Origin: Chryseobacterium sp. SC28
GTDB taxonomy: Bacteria > Bacteroidota > Bacteroidia > Flavobacteriales > Weeksellaceae
Length of the DNA: 64,000 bases
Direction of reading: 5' to 3'
Assembly (NCBI RefSeq): GCF_003932955.1
Contig: NZ_QOVY01000013.1
Location: 1-64,000, forward strand
The notes beneath the pieces were generated by a model that was not told the DNA's origin, did not search any database, and was given only the letters and a program-made list of their open reading frames with translations. Made by a program: the position numbers and the translations under genes. Positions 25,858-34,691 of this stretch are shown here, in pieces (position 1 is the stretch's first letter; each line of letters opens with the position of its first letter).

Positions 25858-26856
25858 ATGACTAAAAATATACTTTGCAACATTGGGGAAGAAATTACTT
25901 TAAATATAGGTGGAAAATTTCAAGTTGTAACTGAAGCTGATTTATTAAATAGAGTAAATCAAATTTATAGAATTCAGTTCAGTGAAGCTCCACAGAAAAA
26001 ACATTTAGAATTAGTAATTAATATTCTAAAAAGTAATAGTAAAATGGATTTACGATTTTATGGAAATTATTCCGAAAATTCTATAGATTGGAAATCACTA
26101 AATTTTGTGGAAAATCTACAAATTGACCTTTGGGAAACTAATAATTTAGAAGAAATAAAAGATTTACATAATTTAAAAAAATTAGGCATATCTAAGAATG
26201 TAAAATCAACTGTATCATTAAAAATCTTAGAAAATTTAAATAAACTTGAAATCCTTTACACATCAATATCAAAAGATGTTGACAAAGTCGGAAGTCTTCA
26301 GAGTTTAAAATTTTTAACCTTACGAGAAATCAAAACAAAAAATTTAGACTTTCTTTCTAAGTTAAAAAACCTTACTGATATTTGGCTCACTCTGGGAAGC
26401 TATGAAGACATAAATGGAATAACTCAGGTAGAAAATCTTAGAAAATTATCTATTCATCAAATTAGAAATTTTGATAATGAGGAATTGAACTCCATTATAT
26501 CAAATTGCAAACATCTTACAGCTTTAGAATTACAAAATTTAAAAAATCTGTCTCAAATTAATTTCGTCAATAAACTTAATAATTTGTCATATTTATATTT
26601 AGATGCTAACAAAAACATTGAGACATTTAAAGATATTAATAATTCAAAATCTTTGAAAACATTAGTCACTTCTAATTCCCGTCCACTTGACAAAGTATTG
26701 ATTTATTTGGAAAATGTAGAAAATGTTTTCTTAGGAGATAGCTATCCAAAATCAGAAATAGAAAAATTTTCAAAAGACTTCAAGGGAAAAAATCTTTGGA
26801 TTCACGGTAAAGAAATTATTGGAAAACACGAGTACGAAAATCCTTTTCTAAAATAA
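25858..26856 (+). CDS. Leucine-rich-repeat protein, AT-rich, function unknown
   Basis: A 332-residue cytoplasmic protein without signal peptide or membrane segment. From about residue 95 to 290 it shows irregular repeats of 20-24 residues of the form L..L..L.L......L..I....NL..L (for example LKKLGISKNVK, LNKLEILYTSI, LQSLKFLTLREI, LENLRKLSIHQI), the pattern of a leucine-rich-repeat solenoid for protein binding. The N-terminal 90 residues are a separate small domain. Codon use is strongly A/T-biased compared with prfB next door, suggesting recent transfer. It starts 24 nt after the prfB stop and is followed by a toxin-antitoxin pair. Possible roles are an immunity or sensor protein; nothing in the sequence decides this. 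Confidence 0.7.
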   Translation: MTKNILCNIGEEITLNIGGKFQVVTEADLLNRVNQIYRIQFSEAPQKKHLELVINILKSNSKMDLRFYGNYSENSIDWKSLNFVENLQIDLWETNNLEEIKDLHNLKKLGISKNVKSTVSLKILENLNKLEILYTSISKDVDKVGSLQSLKFLTLREIKTKNLDFLSKLKNLTDIWLTLGSYEDINGITQVENLRKLSIHQIRNFDNEELNSIISNCKHLTALELQNLKNLSQINFVNKLNNLSYLYLDANKNIETFKDINNSKSLKTLVTSNSRPLDKVLIYLENVENVFLGDSYPKSEIEKFSKDFKGKNLWIHGKEIIGKHEYENPFLK

Positions 26857-26888
26857 ATGTTATAAATTTGATTCAAAGTATTGAAATA

Positions 26889-27122
26889 ATGAATACACAA
26901 ATTCTCAATAAAAAACTTGAATTAATCCAATGGCTATCGACTTTGGAGGATAATACCATTATCGAAAAACTTTTAAAATTCCGACAGGAAGAAATTAAAG
27001 ATTGGTGGGAATCTATCTCTGAAGAAGAAAAACAATCTATTGAAAAGGGAATTTCTGAAGCAGATAAAAACGATTTAAAACCACATTCTGAAGCAAGAAA
27101 GCTGTATGAAAAGTGGTTATGA
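26889..27122 (+). CDS. Antitoxin-like protein of a ParE/RelE toxin-antitoxin pair
   Basis: A 77-residue acidic, helical protein. NTQILNKKLELIQWLSTLED (an N-terminal helix bundle typical of this Bacteroidota antitoxin type) is followed by EEIKDWWESISEEEKQSIEK and a C-terminal SEARKLYEKWL. The ATG at 26889 is preferred over 26868 because the family starts with this Met. Its last 17 bases overlap the toxin frame that begins at 27106. The antitoxin is intact while the toxin is broken. The family name is uncertain but the pairing is clear. Confidence 0.75.
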   Translation: MNTQILNKKLELIQWLSTLEDNTIIEKLLKFRQEEIKDWWESISEEEKQSIEKGISEADKNDLKPHSEARKLYEKWL

Positions 27123-27405
27123 AATTGTTTGGACGCCAAATGCCTTAAGAGAATTAGCTCAAACCATTGAATATCTCGAAAAGAATTTTTCAGAAAAATA
27201 AATTAAAAAATTGGCTGAAAAAATTGAAAATATACTTGCGCTAATCTCAAAAAATCCTAATCTTTTTCCAATTTCAGAAAATCGGAATATTCATAAAGCA
27301 GTTTTGCTGAAATACAATTCAATGTATTATCGTATAAAAAATGAGAACATTGAAATTTTATCATTTTTCTCCAACCGACAATCTCCAAATAAAAGAAAAA
27401 CATAA
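27106..27405 (+). pseudogene. ParE/RelE-family toxin interrupted by an in-frame TAA
   Basis: From ATG 27106 the frame reads MKSGYEIVWTPNALRELAQT...EKNFSEK and meets TAA at 27199-27201 (codon 32). It then continues in frame as IKKLAEKIENILALISKNPN...YYRIKNENIEILSFFSNRQS to TAA at 27403-27405, 99 residues in total, the usual length of a RelE/ParE toxin. Relatives typically have Glu in the EKEIKKL-like position, so one GAA to TAA change would explain the stop. The essential C-terminal strands (YYRI, IEILSFFSNRQ) are past the stop. A TTG at 27211 could in principle restart translation of the distal part, but without the N-terminal helices it should not be a working toxin. Confidence 0.83.
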
Positions 27406-27406
27406 A

Positions 27407-27432
27407 AAAGCCTCAGAAAATTCTGAGGCTTT
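27407..27432. terminator. Bidirectional terminator between the TA pair and the E2 gene
   Basis: AAAGCCTCAGAA (27407-27418) and TTCTGAGGCTTT (27421-27432) form a 12-bp perfect inverted repeat with an A-run before and a T-rich tract after. It serves both convergent transcripts. Confidence 0.88.
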
Positions 27433-27436
27433 GATT

Positions 27437-28771
27437 TTATATTTCTGTATTGAGGTCCCAATTTTCGAGATAATCGTTGACGTGTTTCAGGAACATTCCG
27501 CCTAAACTGCCGTCCACTACTCTATGGTCATAAGAATGCGACATAAACATCTTCTGACGAATCGCAATCACATCTCCAAACTCCGTTTCGATAACGGCGG
27601 GTTTTTTCACAATAGCTCCAACAGCTAAAATTGCAACTTGAGGCTGCGGAATAATCGGCGTTCCCATCAGGTTTCCGAAAGTTCCGACGTTGGTAATGGT
27701 GTAAGTGGCGCCTTGTGTGTCGGTAGGCGTCAGTTTTTTGTTTCGTGCTCTGTAAGCCAGATCGTTGATTGCTTTTGCCAAACCGGATAAGCTTAATTGA
27801 TCTGCATTTTTGATCACGGGAACAATCAGATTTCCGTCCGGAAGAGCCGTTGCCATTCCGATATTGATATTCTTTTTCTTGATGATTTTATCGCCATCCA
27901 CAGAAACGTTGATCATCGGATAATCCTGAATGGCTTTCACAATGGCTCTAACGAATATCGGCATAAAAGTCAGTTTTTCGCCTTCTCTCTTTTGGTAAGA
28001 ATCTTTGTTTTTTGCCCGCCACGATACCACGTTGGTCACATCGGTTTCTATGAAGGAAGTCACGTGCGGAGCGGTGTGTTTGCTGCTCACCATTGCATCA
28101 GCAATGATTTTTCGCACCCGATCCATCTGGATAATCTCATCACCTGCACTTATAGAAATCGGCTGAGCCGGAGGAGATACAGGTTGAGGAGTTGGAATAT
28201 CCTCCTGCGGTGTTTGAGCAATCGCCGCTGATGGGGTTTCAATTTTTTTACCTCTATTATTTACAAAATCCAGAATATTTTCTTTGGTGATTCGGCCATC
28301 CAACCCTGTACCTTTGATGGTTTTCAGTTCTTCTGCGGAGATGTTTTCTTGCTGCACGATCGATTTTACCAAAGGAGAAAGATACAGATCCGAATTTTGA
28401 TTGGTAGATTTAGAAACGTCGGATAACGGCTGTTCCAAAGTACTGATGACGTCCGGATCGGGCTGAGGAATTTCGTGTTGTACTTCCTCGTAAGATTTTG
28501 CTTCCGGAGTTTCCTGTGGATGAGAATCATCTTCGGTTTCCAATATGGCAATGGGTTCACCAATCTTTGCCACCTCATCTTTTTGTTTCAGAATTTTGAC
28601 GATTTTCCCCGATACGGGTGTCGGGACATCAGAATCTACTTTGTCTGTGGCTATTTCCACCACAGATTCGTCTTCTTTTACGGCATCGCCCTCATTGAAC
28701 ATCCAATTGATGATTGTCGCTTCCATTACCCCTTCGCCCATACTTGGGAGCAGTAGTTTGTATTCTGCCAT
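27437..28771 (-). CDS. 2-oxoacid dehydrogenase complex E2 (dihydrolipoamide acyltransferase)
   Basis: Transfers an acyl group from lipoate to CoA in a 2-oxoacid dehydrogenase complex. One lipoyl domain (residues 1-76) carries the lipoylated Lys44 in ATDKVDSDV. A peripheral subunit-binding domain (about 129-169) is recognisable, followed by a Pro-rich linker and a catalytic domain ending in the active-site HRVVDG (His416, Asp420). A single lipoyl domain and the overall pattern fit a branched-chain or generic E2 rather than a multi-lipoyl pyruvate E2, but substrate cannot be assigned. No E1 or E3 genes are adjacent. It is a single-gene unit with its own promoter and terminator. Confidence 0.92.
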   Translation of the reverse strand: MAEYKLLLPSMGEGVMEATIINWMFNEGDAVKEDESVVEIATDKVDSDVPTPVSGKIVKILKQKDEVAKIGEPIAILETEDDSHPQETPEAKSYEEVQHEIPQPDPDVISTLEQPLSDVSKSTNQNSDLYLSPLVKSIVQQENISAEELKTIKGTGLDGRITKENILDFVNNRGKKIETPSAAIAQTPQEDIPTPQPVSPPAQPISISAGDEIIQMDRVRKIIADAMVSSKHTAPHVTSFIETDVTNVVSWRAKNKDSYQKREGEKLTFMPIFVRAIVKAIQDYPMINVSVDGDKIIKKKNINIGMATALPDGNLIVPVIKNADQLSLSGLAKAINDLAYRARNKKLTPTDTQGATYTITNVGTFGNLMGTPIIPQPQVAILAVGAIVKKPAVIETEFGDVIAIRQKMFMSHSYDHRVVDGSLGGMFLKHVNDYLENWDLNTEI

Positions 28772-28793
28772 TGTCTTGGTTTATGAATTTTTC

Positions 28794-28824
28794 CAAAAAT
28801 ACTTTTTTTTTGTGAATTATACAA
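28794..28824 (-). promoter_or_regulatory. Bacteroidota promoter of the E2 gene
   Basis: On the minus strand TTG (28824-28822), 20 bp spacer, TATTTTTG (28801-28794): an exact match to TTG-N17-23-TAnnTTTG. It lies 23 nt upstream of the E2 start codon. Confidence 0.7.
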
Positions 28825-28896
28825 TTGTATTTTTTTCAAGATTGCGAAATGTTTTTTTTATACATTTGATTGTCAAATATTTTATACCGTTAGATA

Positions 28897-29187
28897 ATGC
28901 AAATTTACTTAAGTGCGGTCTTTCATATCAAAGAGAATGCGATGATGGACGCTATCGAACTACTAAAAAAACTGGTGATAGAAACCCGTAAGGAGCAGGG
29001 ATGCGTGCAGTATGACCTTTTCGAAGATCACAGAAACAAAGGTGTTTTTTTCGTCCACGAAAATTGGCAATCTGCAGAAGATTTGCATAGCCATCAAGTT
29101 TCCGATTATTTGGCAGATTTTCGCGAAGACATCGCTCCGATGTTGGAAAATCCTACCATAGTCTATATGGGCAATAAACTTTTCTGA
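28897..29187 (+). CDS. Antibiotic biosynthesis monooxygenase (ABM) domain protein
   Basis: A 96-residue single ABM domain of the YgiN/quinol monooxygenase type: a dimeric alpha-beta barrel with no cofactor. The characteristic central segment ETRKEQGCVQYDLFEDHRN (acid, Gly-Cys, Tyr) and FVHENWQSAEDLHSHQ with its His are visible. The substrate is unknown; cytoplasmic quinone or reactive-species detoxification is the common suggestion. A TACATTTG -7 box at 28861-28868 with TTG 16 bp upstream (slightly short spacing) may be its promoter, divergent from the E2 gene. Confidence 0.88.
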   Translation: MQIYLSAVFHIKENAMMDAIELLKKLVIETRKEQGCVQYDLFEDHRNKGVFFVHENWQSAEDLHSHQVSDYLADFREDIAPMLENPTIVYMGNKLF

Positions 29188-29325
29188 TTCTTTTATTGAT
29201 AAAATATAACCGCTAATTTTAATAAATCTTTAAAACATCAAAATATATTTGCATTTATTGATAAAAGAAAGAAATTTTTAAATATTTTTGTTAACTAATT
29301 TTTTACAAATAATTTACAGTTTAAT

Positions 29326-31914
29326 ATGAAAATAAATCATCTGTCTAAATGTGCCGGGATGGGCGTCTTCTTTCTATTTGCCAGCCTCAATGCCCAGTCT
29401 AGTGAGAACCTCATCAAAAATTTTATTCAAAACGATGTCAGTTTTCGCAACAATCCTGCTGCTGAATTTAAAATCTTAAACGAAGATAATTCTGCCAGTC
29501 TGAAATCGAATATTGTGAACGTGCAGCAATATCATGGCAATACGCCGATCTACAAATCTCTGGCTAAAGCCGTTATCAAAGACGGAAAAATAGTTTCCTT
29601 CAACAATAATTTTACGATAGTTAATCACAATATTGTAGCAGATAAAATCGATAAGTCTGAGGCTTTCTCTGCTGCGCTGCGTGCATTGGATATCAAAGAA
29701 TCAGGATTTCAGCTGATGGATGAGAAAGATGGCGACCTCATCAACCTGCCGGATGACAAAATTGTGAATCTTCGTTTCTATTTCCAGAAAGAAAATGGCT
29801 TGGTGCCTGCTCAGCTATTCTTCATCAATCAAAGCAAGGAGAATAAGTATTACAGTATAATGGTAAGTCTTGCGGATGGTGAGATTCTGGAAAAAAACAA
29901 TATGATTGATGAATGTGCTTTTGACATCAATCGCTACGGAGATCATACGGAAGAGACTGCTAATCGAGCCGTGACTAACGTAGCTCAAAACCAGACGTCT
30001 AAAAAGCCGACCAAAGCTATTACCGATGCTACTTACAACGTATTTCCGTTTCCAACGGAAGCACCGACGTTTGGTTCAAGATCTTTGCTTACAAATCCGT
30101 GGGATCCAACGGCATCGCCCGAAGGCTGGCAGTCGGATGGGACGACGACTTACACCACCACCAGAGGAAATAACGTGCTGGCATACGTGGATAACACATC
30201 TACCAATAGTCTCAATGGTTTTTCTCCGCAAAGTACTACGACCGGCAGTCTGACTTTTGATTTTCCTTTTGCTGAAAGCAGCACATTGAGTGCTTATGAC
30301 AATAGAAGTTCTGCTATTACCAATCTGTTTTATGCCAATAACATGATTCATGATATTTTTTATAAATTCGGGTTTACAGAAGCAACTCGGAATTTCCAAA
30401 CCAACAATTTCGCAAGAGGTGGCGCGGGCAACGATGCGGTGCGGGCAGAAGGCTTTGACGGAAGTGGCTACAACAATGCTAATTTTGCTTCCGGATACGA
30501 AATACTAAACGGAGGCGGCACTTATGTCGTGCAGGCACCCCGCATGCAAATGTATCTTTGGAATTACAACGTTCCGCTCAAAAAAAGGTTATTCTACACG
30601 GATCCTGTATATGCTGCGAGGCCAGATGTCAATACAGGCGTGGCCAATTTCGGGAAGCAGTTGATGGAAACAGGCATTACAGCCGACATCGCTTTACCAT
30701 CTGTAGCAACAGGTTGTACAGCTTTGCCCGCCGGTAGCCTTGCCGGCAAAATCGCGATGGTAAATACGAGCGGTTGCGCCTACAACGTAAAAGCGAAAAC
30801 AGTACAGGATGCCGGTGCAATCGGGATGATTGTCCATAGAACGAGTTCCAACCTTGTGTCCGATATCTACATATCCGGCGTTACAAACGTTACGATTCCC
30901 ACTGTGATGATTCCAAAAGACGAAGGAGATTTTATAATGGCAGAAATCAACGGCGGCAGAACGGTGAATGTGAATTTAAAAGATTTGGCAGTAGGCTATA
31001 AAAATTCTAGTTTTGATAACGGAGTGATGATTCACGAATACGGTCACGGCATCTCGAACCGGCTGACCGCAAGTGGCTACAACTGTCTTAATAGTTTGGA
31101 ACAAATGGGCGAAGGATGGTCGGACTTCTTTGCTCTGATGCTCACCAATACGCCAAGTTATACTGCCACAACCGCCAGAGGTATTGCTACTTATTCCGTC
31201 AATAGTTTTCCTACGGGTCAAGGCATACGAAGCTACAAATATACGACCGATATGAGTGTCAATCCGCATACTTACGCCGATACGAATGCTACCGGGGGGC
31301 AGCCGCACGCTGTAGGAGAGATCTGGGCAACCATGCTTTGGGATCTTCATTGGGCAATGGCCGAAAAATATGGATATAATTACGACATTACGGCCGATCC
31401 CAATTCAGGAAGTGCAAAGACCTTGCAGTTGGTAATGGACGGGCTTAAATTGCAACCTTGCAACCCCAATTTCGTCTCCGGAAGAGATGCGATCTTGCAG
31501 GCGGATCAATTAGCCGGTGGTGCAGACAATTGCCTTATATGGAAAGTCTTTGCCAGAAGAGGTCTTGGTCTATCCGCCTCTGCCGGAACCGCTTCGAATA
31601 TTGCAGATCAGGTTGAAAAATTCGATATTCCTTCAGCTTGCGTACTCGCAACAGACGATATTATTAAAAATAAAGCCTTCGGAATATATCCCAACCCTGC
31701 AAAAGAAGAATTCTTCCTCAAAACTACTCCGACGGTGGGCAATGCAATCCTGAAAGTGGACATATTGGATATGAACGGAAAATTGATAAAAACGCTTGAG
31801 AGAAAGAAAAACAGCTCAGAGTCTATTTCTACCAAAGGACTTATAAAAGGCACTTACCTTGTTGTAATTACAGAAAATGGCAAATCCCAAGCCGAGAAAT
31901 TGATCGTAGAATAG
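29326..31914 (+). CDS. Secreted M36 (fungalysin-type) metalloprotease with T9SS sorting domain
   Basis: Extracellular zinc protease. It has a signal peptide to about residue 24 (ending LNAQS) and a propeptide region to about residue 240. The catalytic domain carries HEYGH at 570-574 and the third ligand Glu596 in GEGWSDF. A PA (protease-associated) insert (about 450-545, with ALPAGSLAGKIAMVNTSGC) precedes the active site. The last 75 residues begin GIYPNPAKEEFFLK and end EKLIVE, a type A T9SS C-terminal signal that targets the protein to the cell surface or medium. At 862 aa the architecture is complete. It is likely used to degrade protein for nutrition. It has its own terminator. Confidence 0.93.
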   Translation: MKINHLSKCAGMGVFFLFASLNAQSSENLIKNFIQNDVSFRNNPAAEFKILNEDNSASLKSNIVNVQQYHGNTPIYKSLAKAVIKDGKIVSFNNNFTIVNHNIVADKIDKSEAFSAALRALDIKESGFQLMDEKDGDLINLPDDKIVNLRFYFQKENGLVPAQLFFINQSKENKYYSIMVSLADGEILEKNNMIDECAFDINRYGDHTEETANRAVTNVAQNQTSKKPTKAITDATYNVFPFPTEAPTFGSRSLLTNPWDPTASPEGWQSDGTTTYTTTRGNNVLAYVDNTSTNSLNGFSPQSTTTGSLTFDFPFAESSTLSAYDNRSSAITNLFYANNMIHDIFYKFGFTEATRNFQTNNFARGGAGNDAVRAEGFDGSGYNNANFASGYEILNGGGTYVVQAPRMQMYLWNYNVPLKKRLFYTDPVYAARPDVNTGVANFGKQLMETGITADIALPSVATGCTALPAGSLAGKIAMVNTSGCAYNVKAKTVQDAGAIGMIVHRTSSNLVSDIYISGVTNVTIPTVMIPKDEGDFIMAEINGGRTVNVNLKDLAVGYKNSSFDNGVMIHEYGHGISNRLTASGYNCLNSLEQMGEGWSDFFALMLTNTPSYTATTARGIATYSVNSFPTGQGIRSYKYTTDMSVNPHTYADTNATGGQPHAVGEIWATMLWDLHWAMAEKYGYNYDITADPNSGSAKTLQLVMDGLKLQPCNPNFVSGRDAILQADQLAGGADNCLIWKVFARRGLGLSASAGTASNIADQVEKFDIPSACVLATDDIIKNKAFGIYPNPAKEEFFLKTTPTVGNAILKVDILDMNGKLIKTLERKKNSSESISTKGLIKGTYLVVITENGKSQAEKLIVE

Positions 31915-31943
31915 CCTTCATTTTCTCATCCTGACATTTTTAC

Positions 31944-31974
31944 ATCCTTTCCCAATTCGGGAAGGGATTTTTTT
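31944..31974 (+). terminator. Terminator of the M36 protease gene
   Basis: ATCCTTTCCC-AATTC-GGGAAGGGAT (one G-U pair) followed by seven T residues, 30 nt after the stop codon. Confidence 0.88.
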
Positions 31975-32007
31975 CTGTCCCGCACCAACTTTGTCAGTCA
32001 TCGAAAA

Positions 32008-32036
32008 TTGGCATTAATATTGAGAACTTACCTTTG
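32008..32036 (+). promoter_or_regulatory. Bacteroidota promoter of the LolA-like gene
   Basis: TTG at 32008-32010, 18 bp spacer, TACCTTTG at 32029-32036, an exact fit to TTG-N17-23-TAnnTTTG. It ends 25 nt before the ATG. Confidence 0.72.
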
Positions 32037-32061
32037 TAAAACCATAAATTGAAAATATTAA

Positions 32062-32691
32062 ATGAAAAATTATTTCAGAAAGTCTTTATTTATTGCAGCA
32101 TTATTATCGATGGGTATGATATTCGGTCAGACCATTGACCCAAAGTCGAAGACCATACTTGATGATCTTACAAACAATTACAAAAGCAAAAAAAATTCCT
32201 ATTTCAAATTTACGTACACTTCCGGGTCATCTACACAAACCGGAATATTTTATTCAGACAATGCCAAGTACAGATTGAAAATTATGGGTACGGAGCAACT
32301 TTTTGACGGCTCCAAAATTTACAATATTAATGAAGATGACAAGGAAATCACCATTGCAAAACCGAGCGAAAATCAAGTAGCATTTTCGCCATTGAGCTAC
32401 CTCGATTCCTATAAAAAAGATTATAACGTACGCTATGCCGGGAAAAAAGTGCTCAACGGCATTCCGGTGGATGTGATCAAAATGACACCTGCCAAACCCA
32501 ATGGTTTGAAACAAGTGATGCTCTACGTGAACAGACCGCAGAAAAAGCTGGTCAAAATAGAGCAGGTTTCTAAAAATGATGGCTTGGCAGTCATTAAAAT
32601 TATGAATTATAAAGAGAATCAAAATCTTCCCACGTCACTTTTCACCTTCGACAAGTCAAAATACCAAAACTATCTGATCACAGAATTATAA
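32062..32691 (+). CDS. lolA: LolA-like outer-membrane lipoprotein carrier protein
   Basis: Periplasmic chaperone that would ferry lipoproteins from the inner to the outer membrane. A signal peptide (MKNYFRKSLFIAALLSMGMIFG, mature from about QTIDPK) is followed by the LolA half-barrel pattern: KFTYTSGSSTQTGIFYSDNA, YRLKIMGTEQLFDGSKIYNI and the C-terminal VKIEQVSKNDGLAVIKIMNY strands. The length (209 aa) fits. In Bacteroidota the LolA-like gene often stands alone without LolB, as here. It has its own promoter and terminator. The match is at fold/pattern level, so a non-Lol role is possible. Confidence 0.83.
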   Translation: MKNYFRKSLFIAALLSMGMIFGQTIDPKSKTILDDLTNNYKSKKNSYFKFTYTSGSSTQTGIFYSDNAKYRLKIMGTEQLFDGSKIYNINEDDKEITIAKPSENQVAFSPLSYLDSYKKDYNVRYAGKKVLNGIPVDVIKMTPAKPNGLKQVMLYVNRPQKKLVKIEQVSKNDGLAVIKIMNYKENQNLPTSLFTFDKSKYQNYLITEL

Positions 32692-32716
32692 AAATCGGAA
32701 ATTGATCAAAAATAAG

Positions 32717-32747
32717 AATGCATTACTTTTTCGGTAATGCATTTTTG
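32717..32747. terminator. Bidirectional terminator between lolA and the DUF4294 gene
   Basis: AATGCATTAC (32717-32726) pairs with GTAATGCATT (32733-32742) around TTTTTCG, followed by TTT. Confidence 0.83.
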
Positions 32748-32767
32748 TTTGGGGTTTTGTCATCATC

Positions 32768-33472
32768 TCATTTGGTAACTTTAAAATCATTGGCTCCGGG
32801 ATAGGGTTGAAGGTAGCCCAGATTCCAATTGGACTGCAGCAAGGATTCTATAAAAAGATCTTCTCGGTATTTATGAGGATCATAAGGTGTTTTCAAACTG
32901 ATCTCGGCCACATTTCCTTTTACATTCCACCAAAATGCACTCCATCCGCCTCTTAGCTCTTTAATAATTTCATACACCGTTTTTCCGGTGGCTCTGTTCA
33001 TGAGCTTAGCAAAAACCTGACCTTCCGAGGTGGTGAGTTCCCGAAGTTGCTTCTCGTAGCTTGCAGCCAACTCTGTTTGTTTCTGCTTGATAAACCTGCT
33101 TTTTGCAGCACCTTTTAAATTGGCGCTTTCAATTTTGATATTTCGATATTGCTCCAGCGCTTCTAAGAACAAAGGATAAACACGATTGAGCTTTTTATTA
33201 AGGAAAAAATAAAAATTCTTGTCGAGTTGATTGTTAAAATGTGGGTTTGCTCTCAAGATTAGCTCATCGAGCACCACGACCTGTTCCCCATTGATCTTGT
33301 AGATCTTAGCCTTCTGCACCTCATCGTAGAAATATTCGTTTCCGAATTCGTCCTTTTGTAGTCTGCTTTTAGGTATTTCGTCAAAAGACTTTATTTGCAA
33401 AGTATCCGTTTGAGAATAGTAAAGCATACCTATAAATAAAAAGAGAACCGCTATCAGTTTACGAAAAATCAT
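32768..33472 (-). CDS. DUF4294 family exported protein
   Basis: A 234-residue protein with a signal peptide (MIFRKLIAVLFLFIGMLYYSQ) and a long charged helical body (residues about 80-150). The conserved C-terminal segment GKTVYEIIKELRGGWSAFWW followed by YDPHKYREDLFIE is the DUF4294 hallmark known from Bacteroidota. Function unknown. It is divergent from an M42 peptidase (57 nt apart). Predicted periplasmic. Confidence 0.87.
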   Translation of the reverse strand: MIFRKLIAVLFLFIGMLYYSQTDTLQIKSFDEIPKSRLQKDEFGNEYFYDEVQKAKIYKINGEQVVVLDELILRANPHFNNQLDKNFYFFLNKKLNRVYPLFLEALEQYRNIKIESANLKGAAKSRFIKQKQTELAASYEKQLRELTTSEGQVFAKLMNRATGKTVYEIIKELRGGWSAFWWNVKGNVAEISLKTPYDPHKYREDLFIESLLQSNWNLGYLQPYPGANDFKVTK

Positions 33473-33529
33473 TACTTTTACATCATCAAATTAACAAAGA
33501 GTGCAATCAAAAATCATTCCTAATCAAAG

Positions 33530-34606
33530 ATGAAATTCGAAAAGAAATCAATTAAATTCTTACAAGAATATTTGAATACCGCATCGCCCACCGGCTACGA
33601 ACATCAAGGTCAGAAAGTTTGGATGGATTATATCAGACCTTTTGTAGATAAAATCGAGGTCGATCATTACGGAACCGCTTATGGCATTGTAAATCCCGAA
33701 GCTGAGTTTAAAGTCGTGATAGAAGCCCACGCAGACGAAATCTCGTGGTACGTGAACTACATTACGGATGATGGATTGATCTACGTCATCCGAAACGGCG
33801 GATCTGACCAAACCATTGCTCCTTCCAAAGTGGTCAATATCCACGGAGAAAAGGGCTTGATAAAGGGCGTCTTCGGATGGCCTGCCATCCACACGAGAAG
33901 TGCGGATCAAAATGAACCCACACCAAAACTGGAGAATATCTTCATCGACTGCGGTGCGACAAGCAAAAAGGAAGTTGAGGAAATGGGAATCTTTGTGGGT
34001 TGTATGATTACTTATCCGGATGAATTTTTCCAACTGAATGACCGGTATTTCGTTTGCCGTGCTTTGGACAATAGAATCGGAGGATTTATGATCGCCGAAG
34101 TGGCAAGACTTTTAAAAGAAAACCAGAATAAACTTCCTTTCGGGCTCTACATCACCAATTCCGTGCAGGAAGAAGTGGGTCTCTACGGCGCCGATATGAT
34201 TGCCGACACCATCAAACCCAACATTGCCATTGTGACAGATGTGACACACGACACCAGCACGCCGATGATCGAAAAGAAAAAAGAAGGCGACCAAAAATGT
34301 GGCGACGGACCGGTGGTTTTCTTCGCACCAAGCATTCACCACACCATTCGGCAATTGATTATCGAGACCGCGAGAGAAAAGCAAATCCCTTTCCAAAGAG
34401 CTGCCTCAAGCCGGGTCACCGGAACTGACACGGATGCTTTTGCCCATTCCAACGGTGGCGTTCCAAGTGCATTGATCTCTCTGCCTTTGCGATATATGCA
34501 TACCACGGTGGAAATGGTTGCCAAAGAAGACGTAGGCAATGTTATTAAACTAATCTACGAAAGCCTTCTGAAAATAGAGCCAACAATGAAATTGAAATAT
34601 CATTAA
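33530..34606 (+). CDS. M42-family metallo-aminopeptidase
   Basis: Cytoplasmic two-metal aminopeptidase (glutamyl aminopeptidase / tetrahedral aminopeptidase family). Metal and catalytic residues appear in order: His in EAHADE, Asp in RALDNRIGG, the catalytic Glu pair in SVQEEVG, Asp in VTDVTHD and His in LPLRYMHTTVEM. The 358 aa length is standard. These enzymes form large oligomers that trim peptides made by other proteases. Divergently transcribed from the DUF4294 gene. Confidence 0.93.
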   Translation: MKFEKKSIKFLQEYLNTASPTGYEHQGQKVWMDYIRPFVDKIEVDHYGTAYGIVNPEAEFKVVIEAHADEISWYVNYITDDGLIYVIRNGGSDQTIAPSKVVNIHGEKGLIKGVFGWPAIHTRSADQNEPTPKLENIFIDCGATSKKEVEEMGIFVGCMITYPDEFFQLNDRYFVCRALDNRIGGFMIAEVARLLKENQNKLPFGLYITNSVQEEVGLYGADMIADTIKPNIAIVTDVTHDTSTPMIEKKKEGDQKCGDGPVVFFAPSIHHTIRQLIIETAREKQIPFQRAASSRVTGTDTDAFAHSNGGVPSALISLPLRYMHTTVEMVAKEDVGNVIKLIYESLLKIEPTMKLKYH

Positions 34607-34691
34607 AATAAGTAGAATCAGTAATCGCCCAAAATATTTTATCAAATTATGGACTATGATTTCAGTATTTTTATAATCCCATCTTAAATAA

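Noticed and set aside
27211-27405. Independent small gene starting at TTG 27211
   Set aside because: It is in the same frame as the ParE-like toxin that starts at 27106 and is simply the part after the premature stop.
32008-32024. Sigma-54 reading of the lolA upstream region (TTGGCA...TTGA)
   Set aside because: The -12 element is GA instead of the essential GC, while the same stretch fits the standard Bacteroidota promoter with TACCTTTG.
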